The notes under the pieces: model-generated
Told to the model about the DNA's origin: nothing
The model's database searches: none
The model's input: the letters and a program-made list of their open reading frames with translations, nothing else
Made by a program: the position numbers and the translations under genes
Part shown: one piece after another, positions 35,742-47,474 of the stretch
Layout: each line of letters opens with the position of its first letter
Numbering within the stretch: the stretch's first letter is position 1
Source of the DNA: Oceanobacillus oncorhynchi
Lineage (GTDB): Bacteria > Bacillota > Bacilli > Bacillales > Amphibacillaceae
NCBI RefSeq assembly: GCF_000821065.1
Contig: NZ_CDGG01000001.1
Span: 4,402,001-4,466,000, forward strand
DNA: 64,000 bases
Direction: 5' to 3'

Positions 35742-37016
35742 TTATGCTTCCATGTTCTTGATCAGTTCATCAGCAAACTCAGAGCATTTCACTTCAGTTG
35801 CGCCATCCATTAAACGTGCAAAGTCATAAGTTACAACTTTAGAACCAATTGTTTTATCCATTGATTTTGTAATCAAATCAGCTGCTTCTCTCCACTCTAA
35901 ATGCTCAAGCATTAATACAGCAGATAAAATAACAGAAGATGGATTTACTTTATCTAGTCCTGCGTATTTTGGTGCAGTACCATGCGTTGCTTCAAAAATA
36001 GCATGTCCAGTATCATAGTTGATGTTTGCTCCTGGTGCAATCCCGATACCGCCTACCTGTGCAGCAAGTGCATCAGAAATGTAGTCACCGTTTAAGTTCA
36101 TTGTTGCAACAACATCAAACTCTTTTGGACGAGTAAGGATTTGTTGTAAGAAGATATCTGCAATCGAATCTTTTACTAGAAGTTTACCGGCAGCTAATGC
36201 ATCTTCTTCTGCTTTATTTGCTGCTTCTTTGCCCTCTGCTTCTACAATGCGGTCATATTCAGCCCAAGTGAACACTTTATCACCGAATTCCTGTTCAGCA
36301 ACTTCATAACCCCAGTTTTTGAAAGCTCCTTCAGTAAATTTCATAATGTTACCTTTATGTACTAAAGTAACATTTTTGCGTCCTTCGGTTAATGCATAGT
36401 TAATTGCCGCACGGACAATACGTTTTGTTCCTTCTTCCGATACTGGTTTCACACCGATACCTGAAGTTTCAGGGAAACGTACATTTTTTACGTCCATTTC
36501 ATTTTTCAGGAAGTCAAGCACTTTCTTCACATCGTCAGTGCCTTCCTGCCACTCAATACCAGCATAAATATCTTCTGTATTTTCACGGAAAATAACCATG
36601 TCTACATCTTCCGGACGTTTTACTGGAGATGGAACGCCTTCAAAATAACGTACTGGACGCAGGCAGGTAAATAAATCTAATTCCTGACGCAAAGCAACGT
36701 TAAGGGAGCGAATCCCGCCGCCGATTGGTGTAGTTAAAGGTCCTTTGATTGCAATTTTATATTCATTGATTTTATCTAACGTATCCTGCGGCAGCCATTC
36801 ACCTGTTTTATCAAATGCTTTTTGGCCGGCATATACTTCTAACCAATCAATTCCTTTTTCTCCATTATAAGCTTTTTCAACAGACGCTTCGATTACTCGG
36901 CGAGCAGCAGCCCAAATGTCTGGACCAGTTCCGTCCCCTTCAATAAATGGAATAATTGGTTTGTTTGGTACGTTCATTTCGCCATTTTCTACTACAATTT
37001 TTTCACCTTGTGTCAT
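35742..37016 (-). CDS. icd: Isocitrate dehydrogenase (NADP)
   Basis: 424 residues, normal for the homodimeric prokaryotic enzyme. The substrate and cofactor residues are visible in [20 protein letters not shown], the [13 protein letters not shown] loop, AAINYA and [14 protein letters not shown] with VTYDFARLM. The Ser in GGIRSLN is the site that is phosphorylated in enterics. AGGAGG precedes the ATG at 37016. Middle gene of the citZ operon. Confidence 0.97.
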   Translation of the reverse strand: MTQGEKIVVENGEMNVPNKPIIPFIEGDGTGPDIWAAARRVIEASVEKAYNGEKGIDWLEVYAGQKAFDKTGEWLPQDTLDKINEYKIAIKGPLTTPIGGGIRSLNVALRQELDLFTCLRPVRYFEGVPSPVKRPEDVDMVIFRENTEDIYAGIEWQEGTDDVKKVLDFLKNEMDVKNVRFPETSGIGVKPVSEEGTKRIVRAAINYALTEGRKNVTLVHKGNIMKFTEGAFKNWGYEVAEQEFGDKVFTWAEYDRIVEAEGKEAANKAEEDALAAGKLLVKDSIADIFLQQILTRPKEFDVVATMNLNGDYISDALAAQVGGIGIAPGANINYDTGHAIFEATHGTAPKYAGLDKVNPSSVILSAVLMLEHLEWREAADLITKSMDKTIGSKVVTYDFARLMDGATEVKCSEFADELIKNMEA

Positions 37017-37070
37017 AGATAAAACCTCCTATTAATGATTCCTAATCTATTCTACTACATTTTAACGATA

Positions 37071-38192
37071 TTATCCTCTTTGTTCAATAGATACATATTC
37101 TTGTAAATCCGGTCCATTATATTCGGCACGCGGACGAATTAACCGATTGTCTGCATATTGTTCTAAAATATGCGCTATCCAGCCGGAAGTTCTGCTTACT
37201 GCGAAAATTGGTGTGAATAAATCCTCTTCAATTCCCAGGCTGTGATAAACCGATGCACTGTAAAAATCGACATTTGCAGGAAGTCCTTTATGCTCTTTCA
37301 CATAATCTTCAATAGCAATGGACATATTATACCATTTTTCCTGTCCTGTCAGTTTGGTAAGCTGTTTGGACATGTCTCTCAAGAATTTAGCTCTCGGGTC
37401 TCCATCACGATACACACGGTGGCCCATGCCCATAATTTTTTCTTTGTTTTCCAGCTTCTCTTTAATATAAGGGATAGCATTTTCTTCTTCGCCGATTTCC
37501 AGAAGCATCTTCATTACATTTTCATTTGCACCGCCATGCAATGGTCCTTTTAGCGCTCCAATCGCTGCTACAAGTCCAGAGTAAATATCTGAAAGGGTTG
37601 CTACACAAACCCGTGCTGTAAACGTAGATGCATTTAATTCATGATCAGCATGGAGCACGAGTGCTTTATTGATTGCTTCTACTTCAATATCTTCCGGCTC
37701 TTTTCCGTTCAGCATATATAAGAAATTGGCAGAATAACTTAAGTTTTCTTTTGGCTGAACAGGGTCTTTTCCGTCACGAATCCTTGCAAATGCAGCTACA
37801 ACAGCAGCAATTTTTGCCTGGATACGAACAGCTTTTCTTTTATTTGCTTCTTCGTCCATGACATCAGCCTCTTCATCGTAAATCCCCAATAATGAAACCG
37901 CTGTCCGAAGAGCTGCCATTGGATGCACACTGTTCAAATCATAGGAACGCAAATGATTGACAATAGCATCTGAAATATTCATATTCTTTGCTAAATCAGC
38001 CTTTAACGCATTTAATTCTGATTGAGTCGGCAGCTTTTGATTCCAAAGTAAATAAATAATTTCTTCGAAGCTGGAATTTTCAGCTAAATCATCAATTTTA
38101 TAACCCACATAGGATAATTGATCATCTATGATCGAACTAATTGCTGATTGTGTTGCGACAATATTTTCTAATCCTTTTTTTGATGTTGACAT
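37071..38192 (-). CDS. citZ: Citrate synthase
   Basis: 373 residues from the ATG at 38192, preferred because GGGAGAGG lies just upstream; the earlier in-frame start lacks a site. The catalytic His and Asp regions are visible as ALVLHADHELNASTF, GPLHGGANENV, MGMGHRVY and DFYSASVYHSLG, as in type II CitZ. First gene of the citZ-icd-mdh operon. The gap upstream to ytvI (38193-38685) has no gene; a weak cre-like TTGAAACCGTTTAAA at 38536-38550 is too far away to be convincing. Confidence 0.96.
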   Translation of the reverse strand: MSTSKKGLENIVATQSAISSIIDDQLSYVGYKIDDLAENSSFEEIIYLLWNQKLPTQSELNALKADLAKNMNISDAIVNHLRSYDLNSVHPMAALRTAVSLLGIYDEEADVMDEEANKRKAVRIQAKIAAVVAAFARIRDGKDPVQPKENLSYSANFLYMLNGKEPEDIEVEAINKALVLHADHELNASTFTARVCVATLSDIYSGLVAAIGALKGPLHGGANENVMKMLLEIGEEENAIPYIKEKLENKEKIMGMGHRVYRDGDPRAKFLRDMSKQLTKLTGQEKWYNMSIAIEDYVKEHKGLPANVDFYSASVYHSLGIEEDLFTPIFAVSRTSGWIAHILEQYADNRLIRPRAEYNGPDLQEYVSIEQRG

Positions 38193-38614
38193 ATTACCTC
38201 TCCCTTTCCAGTTAATCAAAGTATTAGATATTCATTTCAAATAAAATAATACAAGGGTGACAAACTTTTTTGATTGTTTAAATCTATGTAGGAATAAAAT
38301 TGAGCAATTACTATACATTCACTTCGTATCATTCAGGTGATGGAACGTGCGCTTCGCGGACAATGTAAACGTGGAACCAGAGTCTTTTGACCATTACGTA
38401 TCAATGAATTTATTATTCTACTTTTAAACAAACATAGAAATACTTTACCTTTCCATTTGTACCCTTCAGTTTGATTATAGCAATATTTATTATCTGCCCA
38501 TCTTTCATTATAAATGATAAAAAGCAGAATGTGAATTGAAACCGTTTAAATTATGTTAAATAACTGTTAGATTCCTCCATTTCCTGCTGGCGTTTTACTA
38601 CTTACCCATGATGC

Positions 38615-38675
38615 AAAGACCTTATTACTTCTACTTTGCCGCTTCCAATCATAGATTAAATTAGGTCTTTTTTTC
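38615..38675 (+). terminator. Possible leader terminator just before ytvI
   Basis: AAAGACCTTA pairs with TTAGGTCTTT (with one mismatch) over a loop of about 35 nt and is followed by six T, ending only a few bases before the ytvI ribosome site. It could be a leader attenuator or the terminator of a short upstream transcript. Confidence 0.45.
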
Positions 38676-38685
38676 TGGAGGAAAT

Positions 38686-39795
38686 ATGATGCAATCAAAA
38701 ATCCTTGGACAACTTATCCGTTCTTTTATTGTTATCAGCACTTTATGCAGCAGTCTTTTCCTATTCTATATATTATTTCCTTATATCTATCCTATTCTGA
38801 TAGCATTCCTGCTTTCTTTACTCTTCCAGCCGCTGATCAGATGGTTTGTAAACACACTTAAAATGCCGAGGCTACTTGCTCTAATCAGCACATTCAGTCT
38901 TTTTCTCAGTTTATTTACGATTGCTCTATACTTTTTAATAAGCGAAGTTTATCAAGGTATCAGCTATTTATCGGACAGGCTTCCTGCTTATTTCCGTCAT
39001 ATAATGGAACAGTTTCAGCAGTTATTAGATATGCACATCCTGCCATTATACGATAAATTGCTTTCTCTGCTGACGACACTGCATGTCGATTATCGTTTGG
39101 AAGTCTATGAATATATTCATTCCTTTACAGATTCGATGACGTCTGCTTTTACTCATTTCTTTCAAATACTGATGCAGCAGACAGCAAATTTTTTAATTAT
39201 ACTGCCAAATTCTTTTACTGTTCTTATTTTTATTGTACTGGCTACTTTTATGATCAGCTACGACTTCCAAAATATTCAAATCCGCATCCATGACATGATG
39301 CCTTCTAATTGGTACACGCTTTATCAAAAAATAGTCTCTCATTTAAAAGAAGCTGTGATTGGTTACTTTAAAGCACAGTTAATACTGGTTTGTATTTCTG
39401 CGGTTATTTTGTGGACTGGTCTGCTCATCCTTCGGGTGGAGCATGCATTTACCATTGTATTGTTTGCTGCAATCGCAGACTTTATTCCTTATTTAGGAAT
39501 CGGCATTATTATAATACCTTGGATTCTGTTTAGCTTTTTAACCTTTAATTATTCCTTAACGATTGGTTTATCTGTGCTGTACGGCCTGATTATTATTATC
39601 AGACAGTTTATAGAGCCTAAAATCGTGGCAACTTCCATTGGTATCTCGCCTTTAATGATGCTGATCGGGATGTTTTTAGGCGTCCAATGGTTTGGTGTTC
39701 TGGGATTAATCTTTGCCCCGGTCAGTTTAGTTGTGATGCTCGCCATCAAAAAATCTGGGGTGTTTCAGCAATTATTCCTTTATATTAAAGGGTGA
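38686..39795 (+). CDS. ytvI: YtvI, AI-2E/PerM-family membrane protein
   Basis: 369 residues with about eight hydrophobic segments arranged as in the AI-2E exporter (YdiK/PerM) family: two N-terminal pairs, a central amphipathic region of about 100 residues, then the conserved FKAQLILVCI, ADFIPYLGIGIIIIPW and EPKIVATSIGISPLMMLIGMFLG. ATGs at 38686 and 38689 both follow GGAGG; the second has better spacing. The substrate is unknown. In B. subtilis ytvI also sits near citZ and fxsA. Confidence 0.85.
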   Translation: MMQSKILGQLIRSFIVISTLCSSLFLFYILFPYIYPILIAFLLSLLFQPLIRWFVNTLKMPRLLALISTFSLFLSLFTIALYFLISEVYQGISYLSDRLPAYFRHIMEQFQQLLDMHILPLYDKLLSLLTTLHVDYRLEVYEYIHSFTDSMTSAFTHFFQILMQQTANFLIILPNSFTVLIFIVLATFMISYDFQNIQIRIHDMMPSNWYTLYQKIVSHLKEAVIGYFKAQLILVCISAVILWTGLLILRVEHAFTIVLFAAIADFIPYLGIGIIIIPWILFSFLTFNYSLTIGLSVLYGLIIIIRQFIEPKIVATSIGISPLMMLIGMFLGVQWFGVLGLIFAPVSLVVMLAIKKSGVFQQLFLYIKG

Positions 39796-39808
39796 TTCCT
39801 GCTAAGCT

Positions 39809-39878
39809 GTGTTCAAAAAGGGGCTGAATTAGAAGCAAAAAGAGAAAAGCGCTTATCGTTTGGACCCCTTTTGAACTC
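39809..39878. repeat. TGTTCAAAAAGG inverted-repeat element, possible terminator
   Basis: GTTCAAAAAGGGG and CCCCTTTTGAAC pair nearly perfectly (one-base bulge) over about 40 nt. It lies between the convergent ytvI and fxsA genes and may double as a bidirectional terminator. Its ends match the element at 3453-3566. Confidence 0.6.
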
Positions 39879-39881
39879 TCT

Positions 39882-40277
39882 CTACCAGCGACGATAAATA
39901 ATTGTATTTCTCCCCATTAACTGCATAGCGATTTTCTTAAGCTGATTTTTAAATTGATTTCTTGTCCAGGGTATTAATAATAATAATCCTGCAATATCTA
40001 AAACAAAGCCCGGAATAATCAAAAGGAATGCTCCAAGCATGGTTGCCAGACCATCAAGAAGTTCTTCTGTCGGAGGGGCCCCTCTTTGTAATTGCAGCTG
40101 CGCACGTCTGAATACTTCCATTCCCTGATATCTGGCCAGAAAAATCCCTAATATAGCTGTTGTAATAATTAATCCGACTACCCATAGCACACCTATAAGC
40201 TGGCTTAGCCATAGAAATACTCCAATTTCGATTGCCGGTATAATAATAAATGCCAGAAGAAGGTATTTATTTCTCAT
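39882..40277 (-). CDS. fxsA: FxsA family membrane protein
   Basis: 131 residues from the ATG at 40277 (AAAGGA eight nucleotides upstream). Three hydrophobic segments near residues 8-24, 30-48 and 72-98, with the family sequence RYQGMEVFRRAQLQLQ and the basic C-terminus. FxsA homologues in enterics affect phage exclusion, but the role in Bacillus (ytzA) is unclear. It lies between the ytvI-associated element and pyk, with a hairpin separating it from pyk. Confidence 0.88.
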   Translation of the reverse strand: MRNKYLLLAFIIIPAIEIGVFLWLSQLIGVLWVVGLIITTAILGIFLARYQGMEVFRRAQLQLQRGAPPTEELLDGLATMLGAFLLIIPGFVLDIAGLLLLIPWTRNQFKNQLKKIAMQLMGRNTIIYRRW

Positions 40278-40322
40278 TGTTAACATCCTTTCTATCGTGC
40301 AGCTATACTTTTGGAATGTATA

Positions 40323-40356
40323 AACAGAACCTCCGAATACAATCGGAGGTTCTGTT
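40323..40356. terminator. Hairpin between pyk and fxsA
   Basis: AACAGAACCTCCG and CGGAGGTTCTGTT form an exact 13-bp stem with an 8-nt loop 15 nt after the pyk stop; only a short T run follows on the minus strand. Confidence 0.75.
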
Positions 40357-40370
40357 TGCTTGCTTACCTA

Positions 40371-42131
40371 TTATAATACACCTGCGTGACCTGCGTAAAC
40401 TTGTCCGCGGCTGCTGTCTACTGTAATGTCCTGACCGTCTTCCAATAAATCAAAGACATTCTCTACACCTACAATAACAGGGATTCCAAGGCTGACACCA
40501 ACTACGGCAGCATGCGAAGTCAAACCGCCTTCTTCTGTAATAACGGCAGCAGCTTTTTCAATTGCCGGCATCATTTCTTTTTCCGTAGCATGTGTTACAA
40601 GGATATCTCCCTCATTCATACGGGTCAATGCTTCTTCATTGTTTTTAGCAAAGACCACATGTCCGTATGCTTTACTTCTTCCGATACCTTGTCCTTTTGC
40701 AACTACATCTCCAATGACATGAACTTTCATCAGATTTGTTGTACCTTTTTCTCCAGCCGGTACCCCTGCAACAACAAGGACAGTTTCTCCGCGTTTGCAT
40801 ACGCCCGCTTCAAGCCCCTGTTTGACAGACACTTCCAGCATTTCATCTGTAGATTTTGTCGGAGTTCCCATTACTGCATGAACACCCCACACAAGAGAAA
40901 GCTGACGATTTACGACTTCATCCACGGTTACAGCAATAATCGTTGCTTTCGGACGATATTTGGAAACCATGCGGGCTGTCGATCCGCTTTCTGTCGGTGT
41001 AATGATTGTACCAATACCTAAGTTATATGCCGTATGTGAAACAGATTGCGTAATCGCTTCTCTGATTTCCATATCTACATTTTTAGAACGTTCTTCTAAA
41101 ATTACTTTATGATTTAATGCAGATTCTGCTTTTAATGCAATATTACTCATGGTTTGAACAGATTCCACCGGATAATTACCAGCTGCTGTTTCACCAGAAA
41201 GCATGATAGCGTCTGTACCATCAAAAATAGCATTTGCAACGTCAGAAGCCTCTGCACGGGTCGGACGAGGATTACGCTGCATGGAATCTAACATTTGTGT
41301 CGCTGTAATAACTGGTTTTCCAGCTGTATTACATTGCGTAATAAGCTTTTTCTGAACTAGAGGTACATCTTCTGCAGGTATTTCGACACCTAAGTCTCCA
41401 CGGGCAACCATTAAACCGTCACTTACTTCCAGGATGCTGTTAATATTGTCTACGCCTTCCTGGTTTTCAATTTTAGGGATAATTTTAATATGCTCTGCCT
41501 GATGCTGCTCCAGTACTTCTTTGATTTCCAATACATCTGAAGGACGGCGTACAAAGGATGCTGCAATAAAGTCTACACCTTGCCCCACTCCAAAAATGAT
41601 ATCATTGGTATCCTTTTCTGTAATTCCTGGAAGATTAACAGATACGTTTGGAACGTTAACTCCTTTTTTGTTTTTGATTTCTCCAGAGTTCAACGCTACC
41701 GTTACAATTTCTCCGCTTTCTTGCTTGATTTCTTTTACTTCTAATTCAATCAAACCATCATCCAGAAGGATTTTAGATCCTGGATGAACATCATTAATCA
41801 ATCCACCATATGTAATGGAGAATCGCTCAGCAGTACCTTCTACATCATTCATGGAAACAATTACTTCATTCCCTTGAACAATATCTGCTCTTCCTTCTTT
41901 AAAATTACCTGTGCGAATTTCAGGACCTTTTGTATCCAGAAGAATCGCTACCGTTTTATTTTTTCGGGCAGCTGCTTCACGAATATTTTTGATTCGTGCT
42001 CCATGCTCGTCAAAGTCTCCATGGGAGAAGTTTAATCTGGCTACATTCATTCCTGCATCGATTAACTGCTCCAATTTTTCAACCGATTCTGATGCCGGCC
42101 CTATCGTACAAACAATTTTTGTATTTCTCAT
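40371..42131 (-). CDS. pyk: Pyruvate kinase
   Basis: 586 residues from the ATG at 42131 (AGGAGG eight nucleotides upstream), matching the long Bacillus form. Catalytic motifs are [35 protein letters not shown] and the metal site with KIENQEG and [12 protein letters not shown]. The last ~110 residues after the usual C-terminal domain form the extra phosphohistidine-like PEP-utiliser domain ([11 protein letters not shown]). Downstream of pfkA with 36 nt between the two coding regions, giving a pfkA-pyk operon. Confidence 0.97.
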   Translation of the reverse strand: MRNTKIVCTIGPASESVEKLEQLIDAGMNVARLNFSHGDFDEHGARIKNIREAAARKNKTVAILLDTKGPEIRTGNFKEGRADIVQGNEVIVSMNDVEGTAERFSITYGGLINDVHPGSKILLDDGLIELEVKEIKQESGEIVTVALNSGEIKNKKGVNVPNVSVNLPGITEKDTNDIIFGVGQGVDFIAASFVRRPSDVLEIKEVLEQHQAEHIKIIPKIENQEGVDNINSILEVSDGLMVARGDLGVEIPAEDVPLVQKKLITQCNTAGKPVITATQMLDSMQRNPRPTRAEASDVANAIFDGTDAIMLSGETAAGNYPVESVQTMSNIALKAESALNHKVILEERSKNVDMEIREAITQSVSHTAYNLGIGTIITPTESGSTARMVSKYRPKATIIAVTVDEVVNRQLSLVWGVHAVMGTPTKSTDEMLEVSVKQGLEAGVCKRGETVLVVAGVPAGEKGTTNLMKVHVIGDVVAKGQGIGRSKAYGHVVFAKNNEEALTRMNEGDILVTHATEKEMMPAIEKAAAVITEEGGLTSHAAVVGVSLGIPVIVGVENVFDLLEDGQDITVDSSRGQVYAGHAGVL

Positions 42132-42167
42132 TATTATTTCCTCCTTCAATTCAATACCAATCTTTCA

Positions 42168-43127
<960 letters not shown>

Positions 43128-43433
43128 TTATTTTCCCACCTTATAGTTAAAATATTGCAATGTCCAACTTATTTTAAATATATCCAAGTGCTGACTTCTA
43201 ACATACAGCCCGTTTCTCAAACAACAAGCCAACTCCGCTCTGTTGTACTAGTTTGTCCAATTCCCTCTATTACATTTTTAAAACACCTGAACATATCCCT
43301 ACATAAATAAAAGATAAAGAAAATCATCTGAGACTGCAATGATAAACCAAAATCATTAAAGGCTTGGTTTCTTATCTTTCGTCCACTACATTCTCTATTT
43401 TACATGATTCTTTCATTATAATCCAAACTAAAA

Positions 43434-43463
43434 TAAAGGCTGACATTCATTCTCAGCCTTTAT
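43434..43463 (-). terminator. Terminator after accD-accA
   Basis: AAAGGCTGA and TCAGCCTTT form a 9-bp stem with a 9-nt loop, followed by ATTTTA on the minus strand, 7 nt after the accA stop. Confidence 0.8.
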
Positions 43464-43469
43464 AAACAA

Positions 43470-44423
43470 TTATATCGTTTGAAATGAACCTATCTTTTTA
43501 TATTTTTGCCATCTTTCTTCAACTATATCCTCTGGTGACAATGCTTTCAGCTCGTTCAGTGATTTTTCTAGCACTTGATCAATAAGACCGGCTTGTGTAT
43601 CAATATCTCGATGTGCGCCGCCTTTTGGTTCAGGAATCATTTCATCAATAACACCTAATTTTTTTAAATCTGGAGCTGTAATCTGCATCGTTTCAGCGGC
43701 ACGCTGTGCTTCTCCTGCATCTTTCCAAAGAATCGAAGCTGCACCTTCCGGAGAAATAACAGAATATGTAGCATTCTCCAGCATATGAACATGATTTCCA
43801 ACACCGATTCCCAGGGCGCCCCCGCTGCCGCCTTCTCCTATCACAATACATACAATGGGAACCGTTAAACCGGCCATCTCCATTAGATTTTTGGCGATAG
43901 CTTCACTTTGCCCTCTTTCTTCTGCAGCTTTCCCAGGGTATGCCCCTTTGGTATCGATAAACGTAATAATTGGGCGGTTAAATTTTTCGGCCTGCTTCAT
44001 ATGGCGTAAGGCTTTTCTGTAACCTTCCGGATGCGGCATGCCAAAATTACGTTTAATATTTTCTTTCGTATCTTTCCCCCGCTGGTGTCCAATCACTGTC
44101 ACCGGCTGCTTTTTATAATAAGCAATTCCGGAAACGATTGCTTCATCCTCGCCAAATAAGCGGTCTCCATGAAATTCAATAAAATCTTCAAATAATCTAT
44201 CGACATAGTCCAGCGTGGTCGGCCGTTCAGGATGTCTGGCCATCTGCACACGATTCCAGGGTTTCAGGTTGCCATAAATATCCTCTTCCAGCTTTGCTAA
44301 ACGTTCCTCCAGATTATTGATTTCGTCTCTTAAATCAATATCACTATTCTCTGTAAAAGATTTCAGTTCTTTGATCTTTTCTTTCAAATTCACAATCGGC
44401 TTTTCAAATTCTAATATTGGCAT
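43470..44423 (-). CDS. accA: Acetyl-CoA carboxylase carboxyltransferase subunit alpha
   Basis: 317 residues. It carries AccA marks [14 protein letters not shown] at the start, [47 protein letters not shown] and [14 protein letters not shown] (the oxyanion region of the crotonase-like fold). It forms the carboxyltransferase with AccD, whose gene ends 6 nt upstream, and makes malonyl-CoA for fatty acid synthesis. Confidence 0.97.
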   Translation of the reverse strand: MPILEFEKPIVNLKEKIKELKSFTENSDIDLRDEINNLEERLAKLEEDIYGNLKPWNRVQMARHPERPTTLDYVDRLFEDFIEFHGDRLFGEDEAIVSGIAYYKKQPVTVIGHQRGKDTKENIKRNFGMPHPEGYRKALRHMKQAEKFNRPIITFIDTKGAYPGKAAEERGQSEAIAKNLMEMAGLTVPIVCIVIGEGGSGGALGIGVGNHVHMLENATYSVISPEGAASILWKDAGEAQRAAETMQITAPDLKKLGVIDEMIPEPKGGAHRDIDTQAGLIDQVLEKSLNELKALSPEDIVEERWQKYKKIGSFQTI

Positions 44424-44429
44424 TTTTGA

Positions 44430-45284
44430 TTACCTCCCATCCGTGTGCATACAAAGAAGCTTTCCAAGCGTTGTTTTCATATCATGACGGTGAATAACCT
44501 TGTCTACTTGGCCATGCTCTAATTGAAATTCAGCTGTTTGAAAATCATTTGGAAGCTTTTCCCGGATTGTCTGTTCAATAATTCTCCGCCCGGCAAAACC
44601 AATAAGCGCTCCCGGTTCTGCAAAATTATAATCTCCAATAGATGCAAAGCTTGCAGATACACCGCCAGTAGTCGGATGAGTCATCACGGAAATCATTAAA
44701 TTGCCGCTGTCTCTAAATCGTTTCACAGCAAAGGATGTTTTTGCCATCTGCATTAAGCTTAAAAGCCCTTCTTGCATACGAGCTCCGCCAGATGCTGTAA
44801 ATATAATGAAAGGAATCGACTCTTCTCTGGCATTTTCAATCGCTCTCGCTATTTTTTCACCGATGGCAGAGCCCATACTTCCCATACGAAAATTGGAATC
44901 CATGACAGCAAATGCAACCTGATTTCCTTCAATCGCACCTGTACCAGTAACAATTCCTTCGTTCAGACCTGTTTTTTGACGGTCCTTCTTGATCTTCGTC
45001 TCATAATCAGGAAAATCAAGCGGGTTAGCAGAGGTCAGGCCCGCATCCCATTCTGTAAATGTTCCTTCGTCAAATAAACTCTCAATTCTTGTCCATGCTG
45101 TCATCGGATGGTGATATCCGCAGTTTGGACAAACATATAAAGACTTAACTATCTCTTTTCGATAATAGATTTGCTTACAATTATCACACTTCTGCATTAA
45201 CCCCTCTGGAACATCTACTTTTGCTTTCTCGCTCGGGATTGATGCATACTTCTTACGCTTGCCGAAAAAATCTTTAAGTGGCAA
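44430..45284 (-). CDS. accD: Acetyl-CoA carboxylase carboxyltransferase subunit beta
   Basis: 284 residues. An N-terminal zinc ribbon has Cys33, Cys36, Cys52 and Cys55, followed by the crotonase-like core with [19 protein letters not shown] and [18 protein letters not shown]. Zinc-ribbon-bearing AccD is typical of the Bacillus carboxyltransferase. GGGGGGAT precedes the ATG at 45284. First gene of accD-accA. Confidence 0.97.
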   Translation of the reverse strand: MPLKDFFGKRKKYASIPSEKAKVDVPEGLMQKCDNCKQIYYRKEIVKSLYVCPNCGYHHPMTAWTRIESLFDEGTFTEWDAGLTSANPLDFPDYETKIKKDRQKTGLNEGIVTGTGAIEGNQVAFAVMDSNFRMGSMGSAIGEKIARAIENAREESIPFIIFTASGGARMQEGLLSLMQMAKTSFAVKRFRDSGNLMISVMTHPTTGGVSASFASIGDYNFAEPGALIGFAGRRIIEQTIREKLPNDFQTAEFQLEHGQVDKVIHRHDMKTTLGKLLCMHTDGR

Positions 45285-45433
45285 GTTTATCCCCCCTTTT
45301 TCTGCTGCCAGGTTAACTGTGTATAAAATATATAATAAATAAATTGCATCTATTAACCAGCATTCAAATAGAGCTTTCAGGTAAGAACGTTTTTCCTATC
45401 TTACCATTGTAAACTATTTTCCCAAGTTATAGT

Positions 45434-45640
45434 AGTGCGTTTTAAAATGGATGATAAAAATAAAGCTGGTATATTTTTCAGGTTAATGCGACCGCTGCGG
45501 ACGAGTTATAGCGGGGCAAGTAATCGCAATCCCATAAACGCAGGTGAAAAAGTTCGCTTTTTTTGTGCGGTCACCTCATTGAAAATATTTGTAAACACTC
45601 GTCCCATTATAAATCTTTGGCAACTTTTGAACACGTACTT
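45434..45640. repeat. Dispersed repeat region in the accD-ytsJ gap
   Basis: The 658-nt gap 45285-45942 has no credible gene; an open frame here does not look coding. It holds AAGTAATCGCAATCCC at about 45519 (compare 2238 and 3487), the inverse of GGGACGAGT at about 45599 and a TTTTGAACACG end at 45625-45635. These are fragments of the same degenerate elements seen at 2 kb, 3.5 kb and 14 kb. Confidence 0.5.
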
Positions 45641-45875
45641 ACTTGTTCTTCTACAGAAATCAAATAGAAACCCAACAAATAGATTACCACCTGTTTGCAA
45701 GTCGCGCAATCAGATTGTCATTATAAATGTATCATTATATATCAAATAAACGGATATAAAAGCTTTCTGATAACCTTATATCAAGCCTTCTTCCAAATGA
45801 TTCAACAAACAGATTAAAAAATATTTTAAATTAGACAGGATAACTAATATCTCATTTTAAGTTTTTATTTTTTTA

Positions 45876-45926
45876 CATAAAATACCCCTAAAACACTTTG
45901 AATAAAAATTAAAATGTCTCAGGGGA
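45876..45926 (-). terminator. Terminator after malic enzyme gene
   Basis: On the minus strand CCCCTGAGACATTT pairs with AAGTGTTTTAGGGG through several G-T pairs, followed by TATTTTATG. It lies 17 nt after the stop. Confidence 0.75.
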
Positions 45927-45942
45927 TAATTACAATGTCAAA

Positions 45943-47181
45943 TTATTTATTGATTTCCTTTGTCAGACGTCTTGTCTTCTCTGCCACTTCTTCCGGATCT
46001 ACGTGAATGCGGGCAACTCCGGATTTCATTGCTGCTTCCGCTACGTGCTTAGCTACAAGCGGTGCAACTCGTCCGTCAAAAGGAGAAGGAATTACATAGT
46101 CTTCATTCAACTCTCTGTCTTCTATTAAAGATGCAATCCCCTCTGCAGCAGCTATCTTCATTTCTTCATTAATACGCGTTGCTCTGACATCCAAAGCTCC
46201 CCGGAATATCCCTGGAAAAGCAAGCACATTATTGACTTGGTTCGCAAAGTCGGAGCGGCCGGTGCCGATTACTTTTGCTCCAGCTGCTTTTGCATCCTCA
46301 GGCAGGATTTCTGGATCCGGGTTCGCCATTGCAAAAATAATTGCATCATCATTCATTTTTTCAACCATTTCTTTTGTTAAAGCGCCACCTACTGAAACAC
46401 CGATAAATACATCTGCACCTTCTAATACATCTTCCAGACTTCCTTCTATCTTCTGCGCATTGGTATATTTTGCGACCATTTCTTTTACGTTGTTCATCCC
46501 TTTAGGACGTCCTTCATAAATTGCACCGCGAGAATCACACATAATCATGTCATGAACTCCCAGGCTCTTTAAGAGGCGGATAATTGCGATTCCAGCTGCG
46601 CCGGCTCCATTTGCTACGACTTTGATATTAGAGAAATCTTTATTTACCAGTTTTAAAGCATTCATCAGGCCTGCCACTGTGACAATTGCCGTGCCATGCT
46701 GGTCATCATGAAAAATGGGAATATTGGTTTCGCTTTTTAACCGCTCTTCTATAATAAAGCAGTTAGGTGCTGCAATATCTTCCAAATTCACCCCGCCAAA
46801 GGTCGGCTCCATCAATTTAACAGTCTCTACAATTTTATCGACATCTTGTGTATCCAAGCAGATTGGAAAAGCATCCACGCCTGCAAATCCTTTGAATAAT
46901 ACCGCTTTTCCTTCCATCACAGGTAAAGAAGCTTCTGCACCAATGTTACCAAGTCCTAAAACGGCAGAACCGTCGCTTACTACCGCAACCATATTTCCTT
47001 TCATCGTATAATCATAGACGGTTTCTTTTCGTTCATAGATTTCTTTACAAGGCTCTGCTACACCAGGAGAATAAGCTAAGCTTAGATCTTCTTTATTCCT
47101 CACCGGCACCTTTGTCTTCACTTCCAGCTTCCCTTGCTTTTGTTCGTGTAAATGTAATGCTTCGTCTCGTAGGTTTGCCAT
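45943..47181 (-). CDS. ytsJ: Malic enzyme (NAD(P)-dependent), YtsJ type
   Basis: 412 residues, near the 410 of B. subtilis YtsJ. Malic enzyme marks are YSPGVAEPCKEI, DGSAVLGLGNIG, GKAVLFKGFAGVDAFPI, the metal site FHDDQHGTA and the Rossmann GAGAAGIAI. Oxidatively decarboxylates malate to pyruvate, linking the TCA cycle genes here with pyruvate metabolism; YtsJ is NADP-preferring in B. subtilis. AAAGGAGCGG precedes the ATG. Confidence 0.94.
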   Translation of the reverse strand: MANLRDEALHLHEQKQGKLEVKTKVPVRNKEDLSLAYSPGVAEPCKEIYERKETVYDYTMKGNMVAVVSDGSAVLGLGNIGAEASLPVMEGKAVLFKGFAGVDAFPICLDTQDVDKIVETVKLMEPTFGGVNLEDIAAPNCFIIEERLKSETNIPIFHDDQHGTAIVTVAGLMNALKLVNKDFSNIKVVANGAGAAGIAIIRLLKSLGVHDMIMCDSRGAIYEGRPKGMNNVKEMVAKYTNAQKIEGSLEDVLEGADVFIGVSVGGALTKEMVEKMNDDAIIFAMANPDPEILPEDAKAAGAKVIGTGRSDFANQVNNVLAFPGIFRGALDVRATRINEEMKIAAAEGIASLIEDRELNEDYVIPSPFDGRVAPLVAKHVAEAAMKSGVARIHVDPEEVAEKTRRLTKEINK

Positions 47182-47383
47182 TGAATTCCGCTCCTTTGAA
47201 TACAGTAAGTAATATGTATAATTATTGCGCTTACATATTAGGCCAAGCCATTTTTATCCCCTTTATTATAACAGATGGTATGCTTGTGTAAAGTAGCTGC
47301 TGTCGTAAAATTTCAGTTTTTTATATTGTGCCATTATCACTCGAAATACATGAAAAATTGCTGCCTTCCCCTCTTCAAAATAT

Positions 47384-47427
47384 ATAATAAAGAAGAAGCC
47401 GGTTTCTGGTAAAAAATTTGGCTTCTC
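47384..47427 (-). terminator. Terminator after dnaE
   Basis: On the minus strand AGAAGCC pairs with GGCTTCT over a 19-nt loop, followed by TCTTTATTAT, about 50 nt after the dnaE stop. The rest of the 293-nt gap shows nothing. Confidence 0.55.
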
Positions 47428-47474
47428 CTCTATTTTCAAAATATATTTCGGGTGTTTTCTAATAGCGTATAAAA

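Noticed and set aside
38536..38550. Cre-like site in the citZ-ytvI gap
   Set aside because: Two mismatches and about 350 nt from citZ; not convincing.
40512..41021. 169-codon open frame on the plus strand
   Set aside because: Antisense to pyk; Cys- and Phe-rich with no family signature.
43139..43160. TTGGAC/TATAAG promoter for pfkA
   Set aside because: The -10 would overlap the ribosome site, leaving no leader.
45435..45749. 104-codon plus-strand frame in the accD-malic enzyme gap
   Set aside because: Covers repeat fragments and has no family resemblance or ribosome site.
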